Positions 13,984 through 21,122 of a stretch of DNA of 27,932 nucleotides are shown here, piece after piece. The notes beneath the pieces are model-generated. The model ran no database searches and had not been told where the DNA came from. It saw only the letters and a list, made by a program, of their open reading frames with translations. Each line of letters starts with the position of its first letter. The stretch's first letter is position 1. The translations under genes and the position numbers were made by a program. The stretch spans positions 1 to 27,932 of the forward strand of contig CADCPD010000151.1 in NCBI GenBank assembly GCA_902803265.1, written 5' to 3'. The DNA comes from an uncultured bacterium. GTDB lineage: Bacteria; Cyanobacteriota; Vampirovibrionia; Gastranaerophilales; Gastranaerophilaceae.

Positions 13984-14579
13984 AAAATTTCCACTTCACT
14001 TGTTTTAAGGTTATAATTTGCTTTTACAACCATAATTTCTCCGGTTTCAACTTTTTTCTCAATATATGCATCTTTTATCAATAAATCTTTTGCTTGATAT
14101 TCTACATTTTGTCTTATAGCTTCTTTGTGAAAATCTTCTTCTGATAAAGTTTCATCAACTTTTTCAATAGCAGGGTATATTTCCATTAAAATTGATTTCA
14201 AGTTAGGTGAAATTGTATCAAGAGTTTTTGATTTATATGTTTCAACGGCAGAATGCACAGCTCCGCAATTATCATGACCTAATATCATAATTAGTTTTAC
14301 ACCCAGATGAACAACAGCATATTCAATACTTCCCATAACTTCTTGAGATAAAACATGACCTGCAGTTCTTATTACAAAGATATCACCTAAACCGGCGTCA
14401 AATATTATTTCTAATGGAACTCTTGAATCAGAACATGATAGAACTACTGCAAAAGGGGTTTGTTTTGATACCAGCGAGTCTTTTGTTTCCTGACTTCTGT
14501 TTGGATGTATAGAAGCATTGTTAACAAATCTTTTGTTACCTTCTATTAATCGGTTTAAAGCTTCTTTTGCATCTATCAT
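13980..14579 (-). CDS. Cytoplasmic beta-class carbonic anhydrase
   Basis: The 199-residue protein interconverts CO2 and bicarbonate. It carries the complete beta-class zinc site: Cys49 and the Asp51/Arg53 dyad in CSDSR, then His102 and Cys105 in GHDNCGAV. The framework DAGLGDIFVIRTAGHV and GSIEYAVVHLGVKLIMILGH closely matches the exported enzyme at 2782-3438, so the two are paralogues. This one has no signal peptide and should supply bicarbonate to cytoplasmic carboxylases. A GGAG site lies nine bases before the ATG. The gene starts 18 bases after the GT2 gene on the same strand and is probably cotranscribed with it. Confidence 0.94.
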   Translation of the reverse strand: MIDAKEALNRLIEGNKRFVNNASIHPNRSQETKDSLVSKQTPFAVVLSCSDSRVPLEIIFDAGLGDIFVIRTAGHVLSQEVMGSIEYAVVHLGVKLIMILGHDNCGAVHSAVETYKSKTLDTISPNLKSILMEIYPAIEKVDETLSEEDFHKEAIRQNVEYQAKDLLIKDAYIEKKVETGEIMVVKANYNLKTSEVEIF

Positions 14580-14597
14580 TTTATTTTCTCCATATTT

Positions 14598-15284
14598 TTA
14601 ATCAATAAATCTAAATTTTATAAGTGCGAATATTGCGGCAAAACCATCTTTCCAGCTTATTTTTTTTCCTTCTTCAAATGTTCTTGCGTTGTATGTTATA
14701 GGAACTTCTTTTAATTTTGCACCCTGTTTTAAAACTTTTGCGGTAATTTCCGGTTCAAAGTCAAATCTGTTAGATTTTATATCCAAATTTTTAACATATT
14801 CTGCTTTAAATACTTTATAACAAGTTTCCATATCGGTTAATTTTGCTCCGTACAATATATTTGTAATGATAGTGAGCATTTTATTACCTAAAAAATGAGT
14901 CAGCATAAAGTTCTTTGATTTATCTATGTTTAAAAATCTTGAACCATAAACAACATCGGCTTGATTTTCTAAAATAACTTTTATAAGCGGTAAAAAATCT
15001 TGAGGATTATATTCAAGGTCTGCATCTTGTATTGTAATAATATCTCCGGAAGCTTCTTTAAATCCTGTTCTTAATGCTGCACCTTTTCCCATATTTTTAT
15101 TGTGATACAAAACTTTATAATTTAATTCTTTGTAAAGCTCTCTTGTTCCATCTGTGGAATAATCATCAATTAATATAATTTCCTTTTCTAATCCGTAAAA
15201 ATCTATATTTTCAACCATTTTTAAAATTTCTTTTAAAGTGTTTACTTCATTAAAAACGGGAATTAAAATTGTAATTTTTTTCAT
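14598..15284 (-). CDS. GT2 glycosyltransferase, polyprenyl-phosphate-sugar synthase type
   Basis: I place the start at the ATG at 15284 (228 residues). It has AAGG about eight bases upstream and gives the normal family N terminus, MKKITILIPVFNE. A longer frame reaches a TTG at 15338 but lacks support. GT2 motifs appear in order: ILIDDYSTDGT for nucleotide binding, GKGAALRTGF, and QDADLEYNP with the metal-binding Asp87/Asp89. GSRF, TDMETCYKVF and a RFDFEPEITAK acceptor motif follow. This arrangement matches DPM1-like enzymes that transfer a sugar from a nucleotide to dolichyl or undecaprenyl phosphate. There is no C-terminal membrane domain. The product could serve the GT39-like enzyme at 7738-9114. 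The carbonic anhydrase gene follows. Confidence 0.85.
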   Translation of the reverse strand: MKKITILIPVFNEVNTLKEILKMVENIDFYGLEKEIILIDDYSTDGTRELYKELNYKVLYHNKNMGKGAALRTGFKEASGDIITIQDADLEYNPQDFLPLIKVILENQADVVYGSRFLNIDKSKNFMLTHFLGNKMLTIITNILYGAKLTDMETCYKVFKAEYVKNLDIKSNRFDFEPEITAKVLKQGAKLKEVPITYNARTFEEGKKISWKDGFAAIFALIKFRFID

Positions 15285-15301
15285 AAATTGCCTTGAGTTT
15301 T

Positions 15302-15330
15302 TTGAAATATCAACATAGTTATTGTACAAT
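15302..15330 (+). promoter_or_regulatory. Sigma-70-type promoter of the GAF/HD-GYP operon
   Basis: TTGAAA (15302-15307) and TACAAT (15325-15330) are separated by exactly 17 bases. The predicted start near 15337 leaves a short leader with GAGGG (15342-15346) ahead of the ATG at 15356. The -10 box lies within a TTGTACAA palindrome. Confidence 0.7.
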
Positions 15331-15355
15331 AAAAACAAGATGAGGGTATGATTTT

Positions 15356-17086
15356 ATGGTATACGCATTAGAAAATAGGGAAATAATTGGTGCAAAAGCG
15401 TTATTGCAAAATGCATTTAAAGAAATAGGACAACAAAATTATAATCAAGCTGAGGTATTAACAAAAGAAGCTCAAGAAGTATTTAAAACTGAGAATTCTA
15501 ATGAAAATATTTCAATATGTTTATCAATATTAGGATTTTTAAAATATATGAAAAATCCTGACAATTATCAAAAAAGCTTAAATTTTTTGAATGACGGATT
15601 GTATATAGCAAATTATAATAACTATCATCCCGCTCAATTAGTTTATGAATTATTTTCAGGGATTATAAATTTAAAAGAAAATAATGTTGATTTGGCAGAA
15701 ATGCAATTAACAAAAGCTAAATATTTTGCAGTAAAAGAGGATGAATTCGGATTAATAGATTATGTAATAAAAAACCTTGATGAAATTGCAAAATTAAAAC
15801 ATCAAGAGCCAAGTAACAAAAGAGATCCGTTAAATGCGTTAGTTAAAATCGGTCAATCTGTAGCTGCTGAAACAGATATCGATAAATTGATTAAAGTTAT
15901 TGCTGAAGCTGTAAAAGAAGCCATAAATGCGGACAGATGTACGGTATTTTTATATGACAAAGAACATGATGAACTTTGGAGTAAAGTCGCTTTAGGCTTA
16001 GACAGTTCTGAATTAAGATTTCCTGCAGGAAAAGGACTTGCTGGGCATACGGTAAAAACAGGCGAAAGTATTAATATAAAAGATGCTTATAACGATGAAA
16101 GATTTAATAAAGAAATAGATAAAAAAACAGGTTATAACACAAAGACAATTCTTTGTATGCCTATTAAAAATTTAAATCAAGAAATAATAGGAGCTTTTCA
16201 AGTTTTAAACAAAGTTGGAGGATGTTTCACTCCAGAAGACGAAGACTTGCTTGTAGCTATTGGTTCTTCAGCAGGAATTGCATTAGAAAATGCTCAATTA
16301 TTTGAAAAACAAAAGAAAATGTTGGAAGAACAAAAAATAGTATTTGACAGTTTCATTGAAACGCTTGCTGCATCTATTGATGCTCGTGATAAGATTACAG
16401 CAGGTCATTCAACAAGAGTTAAATATTATTCTTCTATGATTGCAAAAGCTTTTAATTTAGATGATAAAATGGTTGAAATTATTGAAAAGGCTGCAACATT
16501 ACACGATATTGGTAAAATCGGTATAAAAGATTCTGTTCTTCAAAAAGAAGGTAAATTAACTGACGAAGAATATAAACATATTCAAGAACACGTTGCAATT
16601 ACACATAATATTTTGGAAAAAATTCATATGTCAGATGATTTTAAACTTATTGCGGAAATTGCGTGTGCGCACCACGAAAAATTTGATGGAACCGGTTATT
16701 ACAGATATCTTTCAAGAGACGATATTCCGTTTGGAGGTAGAATTTTAGCTGTTGCGGATGTTTTTGATGCAATTACATCAAAAAGACACTATCGTGATAA
16801 AATGCCTATCCATAATGTTATTAATATTCTTATAAAGGATAGTGATAAACATTTTGATAAATCTGTTGTGGATATGTTTTTAGCATTGAAAGCAAATCAG
16901 GTTATTAAAGTATTTTTGACAGAAAATCAATTAACTCTAAAACCTGAAGATGATGAATTCTTATCAAATTATACGCTAAGAGATATATATAATTTATTAG
17001 AAAAGGACGCTGATACTTTAACAGATGATGAAAATAAATTTATAAACATGTTTAACAAGTATTATTTAGGTCAAGTTGATGATTAA
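15356..17086 (+). CDS. GAF/HD-GYP signalling protein (probable cyclic-di-GMP phosphodiesterase)
   Basis: The protein has 576 residues. Residues ~1-150 are helical, with TPR-like pairs (NYNQAEVLTKEAQEVF, then LVYELFSGIINLKENNVDLA). Residues ~155-320 are a GAF sensor (ADRCTVFLYD, FPAGKGLAGH, CMPIKNLNQEIIGAFQVLNK). Residues ~345-500 are an HD-GYP domain: HSTRVKYYSSMIA, LHDIGKIGI (the HD metal ligands near residue 383), HHEKFDGTGYY near 438 and ILAVADVFDAITSKRHYR. HD-GYP enzymes hydrolyse cyclic-di-GMP. The metal ligands appear intact, but the family's GYP tripeptide reads GYY. An ~80-residue tail follows. The gene starts a seven-gene co-directional run with its own promoter and overlaps the next gene by eight bases. 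Regulation by an unknown GAF ligand is likely. Confidence 0.88.
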   Translation: MVYALENREIIGAKALLQNAFKEIGQQNYNQAEVLTKEAQEVFKTENSNENISICLSILGFLKYMKNPDNYQKSLNFLNDGLYIANYNNYHPAQLVYELFSGIINLKENNVDLAEMQLTKAKYFAVKEDEFGLIDYVIKNLDEIAKLKHQEPSNKRDPLNALVKIGQSVAAETDIDKLIKVIAEAVKEAINADRCTVFLYDKEHDELWSKVALGLDSSELRFPAGKGLAGHTVKTGESINIKDAYNDERFNKEIDKKTGYNTKTILCMPIKNLNQEIIGAFQVLNKVGGCFTPEDEDLLVAIGSSAGIALENAQLFEKQKKMLEEQKIVFDSFIETLAASIDARDKITAGHSTRVKYYSSMIAKAFNLDDKMVEIIEKAATLHDIGKIGIKDSVLQKEGKLTDEEYKHIQEHVAITHNILEKIHMSDDFKLIAEIACAHHEKFDGTGYYRYLSRDDIPFGGRILAVADVFDAITSKRHYRDKMPIHNVINILIKDSDKHFDKSVVDMFLALKANQVIKVFLTENQLTLKPEDDEFLSNYTLRDIYNLLEKDADTLTDDENKFINMFNKYYLGQVDD

Positions 17087-18527
17087 AAAACTCCTAATAT
17101 TAGTTTTCATATGTTTTATAAATATTTCAACGGTATTTGCTGTTAATGAACCTCAAAAATATAAAACTCTTGAGGATTTTAATAGTGCGATGGAAAAATT
17201 CAAAAGCAGCAATGTTAGTATTGCATACAATGAATTTGAAAAAATTGTTGAAGAAAGTCCGGTTAACAACGATTATGTAAATATTGTTTTATCAGGAAAA
17301 TTAAGTGATATTGGGTTTTATAATTTAGCTGATAAAGCAAAAACAAAAATTAAAGATAAAGAGTTGGCTCAAATCCCTCTTAAAAATATTGATGTTATAT
17401 TTTTTCAGAATAACAAATTAGATGTGGAGGATGAAATATATCTTGGAGAATGTTATTCAGATATTATTTATAATAATATGAGTGAAGAAGTTGCCAAAGA
17501 TTTAACTGCAAATAGTGTATTACTCGAAAAATATGATTATGCTCTATATCTAAATGCCCTTGCTTGGTATAAGAATAATAATATTCCAATGGCAGATAAG
17601 TATTTAATAGAAGCAGTTACAAAAAATCCGAAAAATATTCAGTATAAATACTTGCATGCAAAAATACTTGCAGATAAAGGACTTAAAGATAAGGCTTTAA
17701 AAGTTGCTGAAAGCATTAAAAAAGATGTTATTCTTACAAAGTTTTATGAAAAAAAATATAAAGAAGTTGAAGAATATATCTTGTATAAAACCTCAAGAGA
17801 TGATTTTATAAAAAATTATCATTTAGCATATTATTACTACTATAGAGATGATTATTTGCGTTCTCTAAAACTTGTACCACCGATAAACGGTAAAAATAAA
17901 AATGAAAATGCTAAAATATATGCGTTAATAAGTAAAAACTATGTGGCATTAAAAGAATATGAAAAAGCATTTCAAAATGCTTATACTGCATACAAACAAA
18001 ATAAGAAAAATATAGATGCATTAATTTTATTGGGTGATTTAGAATATCAAAAAGATGATTATAAAAATGCTCTAAAATATTACAAAGATGCTATGAAATA
18101 TGAAAAATCTGATTATAACGCATCTATAGCAGTAGCGAAAACCTATATTAAATTAGACAAAAAAGCAAAAGCTCAAAAGATTTTGAAAAATGTACTAAAA
18201 AATTCATCAAATTATTATGAAGCATATTATCTAGAGGCGTTATTTGATAAGCAAAAAACTGAACAGTATCTAAAAAAAGCCATAGGCTTGAATAGTGAAT
18301 TTGTTGATGGTTGGCTTGAATTAGCAAATTTTGAAATGAAAAAATCAAATTATACTCAAGCACAAATATTTCTTAACAATGCTTATAATCTTGACCAAAC
18401 TGATTACAAATATTATTATTATCAAGGATTGTTTTATAAAAATAAAAAGGATATGGAAAAAGCAACATATAATTTTAATAAGAGTAAAACTTTAAATTCG
18501 AAACATACGTCAAAAAAGAAAGATTAA
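17079..18527 (+). CDS. Exported tetratricopeptide-repeat protein
   Basis: The ATG at 17079 gives 482 residues; a TTG one codon earlier is the only alternative nearby. It overlaps the HD-GYP gene by eight bases. Residues 1-20 form a Sec signal peptide (MIKKLLILVFICFINISTVF, then A). The remainder is helical. TPR units are clear in the C-terminal half: AYKQNKKNIDALILLGDLEY, QKDDYKNALKYYKDAMKYEK, IAVAKTYIKLDKKAKAQKIL, and two more to the end. The protein is lysine- and tyrosine-rich. It should act as a scaffold in the periplasm or on the outer surface. Coupling to an HD-GYP protein and two response regulators suggests a role in the same signalling output; this is inference. No lipobox is seen. 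Confidence 0.85.
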   Translation: MIKKLLILVFICFINISTVFAVNEPQKYKTLEDFNSAMEKFKSSNVSIAYNEFEKIVEESPVNNDYVNIVLSGKLSDIGFYNLADKAKTKIKDKELAQIPLKNIDVIFFQNNKLDVEDEIYLGECYSDIIYNNMSEEVAKDLTANSVLLEKYDYALYLNALAWYKNNNIPMADKYLIEAVTKNPKNIQYKYLHAKILADKGLKDKALKVAESIKKDVILTKFYEKKYKEVEEYILYKTSRDDFIKNYHLAYYYYYRDDYLRSLKLVPPINGKNKNENAKIYALISKNYVALKEYEKAFQNAYTAYKQNKKNIDALILLGDLEYQKDDYKNALKYYKDAMKYEKSDYNASIAVAKTYIKLDKKAKAQKILKNVLKNSSNYYEAYYLEALFDKQKTEQYLKKAIGLNSEFVDGWLELANFEMKKSNYTQAQIFLNNAYNLDQTDYKYYYYQGLFYKNKKDMEKATYNFNKSKTLNSKHTSKKKD

Positions 18528-18529
18528 AA

Positions 18530-19195
18530 ATGGCAAATATAGAAAAGAAAAATATACTGATAGTAGAAGATCATGAACTTACAAGATTTGGTTTAAGAAC
18601 CAATTTTGAAGGAATGGATATAATAGGCAATATATATGAAGCAGAAGACGCAGACAAAGCTTTAAGTCAATTTAAGGCAAACAAAATTGATATTATAATA
18701 ATGGATGTAGGGCTGCCGAAAGTTGACGGAATTGAAGCAACAAAGAGAATTAGATTAATCGATAAGGAAGTTAAGATTATTATGCTTACATCACATAATG
18801 ATGAACAAGCAGTTTTAAATAGTTTAAAAGCCGGCGCAAATGCTTATTGTTCTAAAGAAATAAACTTAAAGACGCTGGAAAGTGTTGTTCGCTCTGTATT
18901 AGATGGTGCAGCTTGGTTTGATCCAAGTATTGCTCACATTGTATTGAAAGCTGCATCTGTTCAACAACAAAATGAACAAGTATCAGAAAATAAAATTGAT
19001 GAATTCAATCTTACTCCTAGAGAGCTTCAAATTTTAAGACTTATTGCCAAAGGAAACAGTAATATTGAAATTGCAAAAGAATGCTCAATAAGTATTAATA
19101 CAATAAAAGCCCATGTTGCAAGTATTTTACAAAAGTTAGAGGTAGAAGACCGCTTGCAGGCTGCATTAAAAGCAATAAAGTATCAAATTGTTTAA
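18530..19195 (+). CDS. NarL/LuxR-type response regulator
   Basis: The protein has 221 residues. The receiver domain (~8-125) has the acidic pair around Asp14, phospho-acceptor Asp59 (IIIMDVGLP), Thr87 (MLTSHND) and Lys109 (AYCSKE), so it should be phosphorylatable. The C-terminal LuxR helix-turn-helix (~155-215) reads LTPRELQILRLIAKGNSNIE, then IAKECSISINTIKAHVASILQKL. The layout is the standard NarL/FixJ type, a DNA-binding transcription factor. No histidine kinase is in the window, so its partner is unknown. It starts two bases after the TPR gene's stop and precedes another response regulator by ten bases, in one operon. Confidence 0.92.
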   Translation: MANIEKKNILIVEDHELTRFGLRTNFEGMDIIGNIYEAEDADKALSQFKANKIDIIIMDVGLPKVDGIEATKRIRLIDKEVKIIMLTSHNDEQAVLNSLKAGANAYCSKEINLKTLESVVRSVLDGAAWFDPSIAHIVLKAASVQQQNEQVSENKIDEFNLTPRELQILRLIAKGNSNIEIAKECSISINTIKAHVASILQKLEVEDRLQAALKAIKYQIV

Positions 19196-19205
19196 AGGAA
19201 CCTAA

Positions 19206-19823
19206 ATGCCGGCTCTAAAAAAAATATTAGTTATAGATGATAATCCGAAAATATTAGAAGATGCTCTTCCTCTATATGACTACGAAGTTGAAACAGCAAC
19301 CGACGGATTAAAAGCTATGAATGTTTTATCAAATAATAGTGATTTTGATATTATTTTGCTAGATGTAATGATGCCAAATATGAGCGGCTGGGATGTTTTA
19401 AAAGAAATAAGAAAAAATGAAGATACAAAAGATATACCTGTGATAATGATTACGGCAATAAGTAATGAAGAAAAAATCGTTAAGGGATTAAAAGATGGTG
19501 CCGATGATTATATTGTAAAACCTTTTGTAATACCAAATTTACTTGCCAGAATTGAAGCTGTTTTAAGACGTTGCAACAGAGTTAAGAGGGAAAGTTTACA
19601 GATTAACGTTGATAATGTAAAAGAAATAAATAATGAAATTACGAAAAAAGAATCTGCTGTGCTTGAACTTTTAACAAAAGGTCTTGACAATAAAGAAATA
19701 GCTACTAAACTAAATATTACAGAACTTACTGTAAAAACACATCTTAGAAATATTTATAAAAAACTAAATGTAAAAAACAGAACACAATTAGTTTTAATGG
19801 CAATGCAATTAAATTCAAAGTAA
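19206..19823 (+). CDS. Response regulator: OmpR-like receiver fused to LuxR-type HTH
   Basis: The protein has 205 residues. The receiver has Asp11/Asp12, phospho-acceptor Asp53 (IILLDVMMPNMSGWDVL), Thr83 and Lys105. Its end, KDGADDYIVKPFVIPNLLAR followed by IEAVLRR, is the pattern typical of OmpR/PhoB-type receivers. Instead of a winged helix, the output is a LuxR helix-turn-helix at ~142-203 (ITKKESAVLELLTKGLDNKE, then IATKLNITELTVKTHLRNIYKKL). It is therefore a different receiver class from the gene just upstream, although both outputs are LuxR-type. An AAGGAA element lies before the ATG. No cognate kinase is nearby. It is probably cotranscribed with the HD-GYP and TPR genes. Confidence 0.9.
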   Translation: MPALKKILVIDDNPKILEDALPLYDYEVETATDGLKAMNVLSNNSDFDIILLDVMMPNMSGWDVLKEIRKNEDTKDIPVIMITAISNEEKIVKGLKDGADDYIVKPFVIPNLLARIEAVLRRCNRVKRESLQINVDNVKEINNEITKKESAVLELLTKGLDNKEIATKLNITELTVKTHLRNIYKKLNVKNRTQLVLMAMQLNSK

Positions 19824-19848
19824 AAGATAGAGATAAAGGAGATAGACG

Positions 19849-20382
19849 ATGAGTGAATACACTAAAGATGAATTGGTAAACTTAGTACAAACAAATCCTG
19901 AAGAATTTAATAACTGGATTAAAGATAAAGAAGATGTTGATTTAAGTGAAGTTGATTTTTCAAATTTGGTTTTATCGAATATTAATTTTGCAAATGCTGA
20001 TTTAAATTCATCTTCATTTGCGGATTCACAATTAACTGAAGTTACATTTACAAATTGTGATTTAACATCGGTTGATTTTACAAGAACAAATCTTGTAGAA
20101 TGTGATTTTTCAGAAAGTATCTTACCTGGGGCAGATTTTAGTTATGCTGTTGTAAGTTATTGTAATTTTACGGAAGCTGATATGACAGGTTGTGTATTCC
20201 AAGAATCAGATTTGGCAAATTCTGATTTTTCAACTTCAGATAATTTAACAGCTTGCAGATTTGATGAAGAAACAATTTGGCCGGATCAGGATAAATTACC
20301 TGAAGACTTTGATACAAGTTACAGCAATGATTTATCTTCTCTAAAAGATGATGAAGATACTCCTGCTCAATCTGATTATTAA
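19849..20382 (+). CDS. Pentapeptide-repeat protein
   Basis: The 177-residue protein has pentapeptide repeats A(D/N)LxX between about residues 30 and 135, for example VDFSNLVLSNINFANADLNS, CDLTSVDFTRTNLVECDFSE, ADFSYAVVSYCNFTEADMTG and SDLANSDFS. Such repeats fold into a right-handed square beta helix and usually act as binding or mimicry scaffolds. The flanks are acidic: an N-terminal helix (LVNLVQTNPEEFNNWIKDKE) and an Asp/Glu-rich C-terminal tail. There is no signal peptide, so it is likely cytoplasmic. A strong AAGGAG site lies upstream. It is at the end of the signalling genes and just before rsmE. The overall charge is strongly negative, as in DNA-mimicking members, but no specific target can be inferred. 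Confidence 0.88.
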   Translation: MSEYTKDELVNLVQTNPEEFNNWIKDKEDVDLSEVDFSNLVLSNINFANADLNSSSFADSQLTEVTFTNCDLTSVDFTRTNLVECDFSESILPGADFSYAVVSYCNFTEADMTGCVFQESDLANSDFSTSDNLTACRFDEETIWPDQDKLPEDFDTSYSNDLSSLKDDEDTPAQSDY

Positions 20383-20387
20383 TAAAA

Positions 20388-21122
20388 ATGCCGCAGTTTT
20401 TAATTAATTCAAATAGTATAAAAGATAATATGATTATAATTGATGATAAAGAAAATTATAATCATATTGTCAAATCTTTGCGTGCAAAAATTGGCGAAAA
20501 ATTACTTCTTATTGATGAAAATGAAATACAGTATGAAACTGAAATAATAGAAATTGATAAAAACTATCTAAAAACTTCTATTGGAAGTTCATATAAATCA
20601 AAACGCAAATTAAATTACGATTTATACGCTGCCATAAGTCCTCTAAACAGTAATTCTATAAATACAATATTTGAAAAATTAACAGAACTTGGAGTAAGAG
20701 GTTTTTACCCTGTTTATACGGATAACTGCGCAGTAAAAAAAGATGTTATAAATAAAAAGATTGAAAAGTGGCAGAAAATTTGTTATGAAGCTTTTAAACA
20801 ATGTGAAAGAGCTGATATTCCAAAATGTTTTGAATTAACGACTATTCAAGATGTTATTCAAAAGAAATTTAATCATATTTTGTGTTTTACAGAAAGAGAA
20901 GCAAAATATGAATTTAAAACATTTTTGAAGAATAATAAATTTCAACAAAATGATAAAATTCTTGTTATAATAGGACCAGAAGGCGGTTTTTCTAAAAAAG
21001 AATTTGAATATTTTAAGGAAGAAAATTTGAATACAATTTCTCTCGGAGAACTTATTTTAAAAGCTGATACAGCTTGTATTACGGCGATTGGTAATATTAT
21101 CTATGAAAACTCAGATATTTGA
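20388..21122 (+). CDS. rsmE: 16S rRNA m3U1498 methyltransferase
   Basis: RsmE is a SPOUT-class enzyme that N3-methylates U1498 of 16S rRNA using SAM. The protein has 244 residues, the usual length. An N-terminal PUA-like part (residues ~15-70, containing HIVKSLRAKIGEKLLLID) precedes the SPOUT domain. The SPOUT domain has KLTELGVRGFYPVYTDNCAV, WQKICYEAFKQCERADIPK and the SAM-binding knot IIGPEGGFSKKEFEYFKEEN followed by LGELILKADTACITAIGNI. The usual RILRxETA sequence reads LILKADTA, a mild divergence. It begins five bases after the pentapeptide gene with no clear Shine-Dalgarno, so translation is probably coupled. The last 20 bases overlap the next gene. Confidence 0.92.
   Translation: MPQFLINSNSIKDNMIIIDDKENYNHIVKSLRAKIGEKLLLIDENEIQYETEIIEIDKNYLKTSIGSSYKSKRKLNYDLYAAISPLNSNSINTIFEKLTELGVRGFYPVYTDNCAVKKDVINKKIEKWQKICYEAFKQCERADIPKCFELTTIQDVIQKKFNHILCFTEREAKYEFKTFLKNNKFQQNDKILVIIGPEGGFSKKEFEYFKEENLNTISLGELILKADTACITAIGNIIYENSDI

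Noticed and set aside
15285..15338. N-terminal extension of the GT2 enzyme to a TTG at 15338
   Set aside because: It would add a non-family segment; the ATG at 15284 has an AAGG site and the standard MKKITILIPVFNE start.
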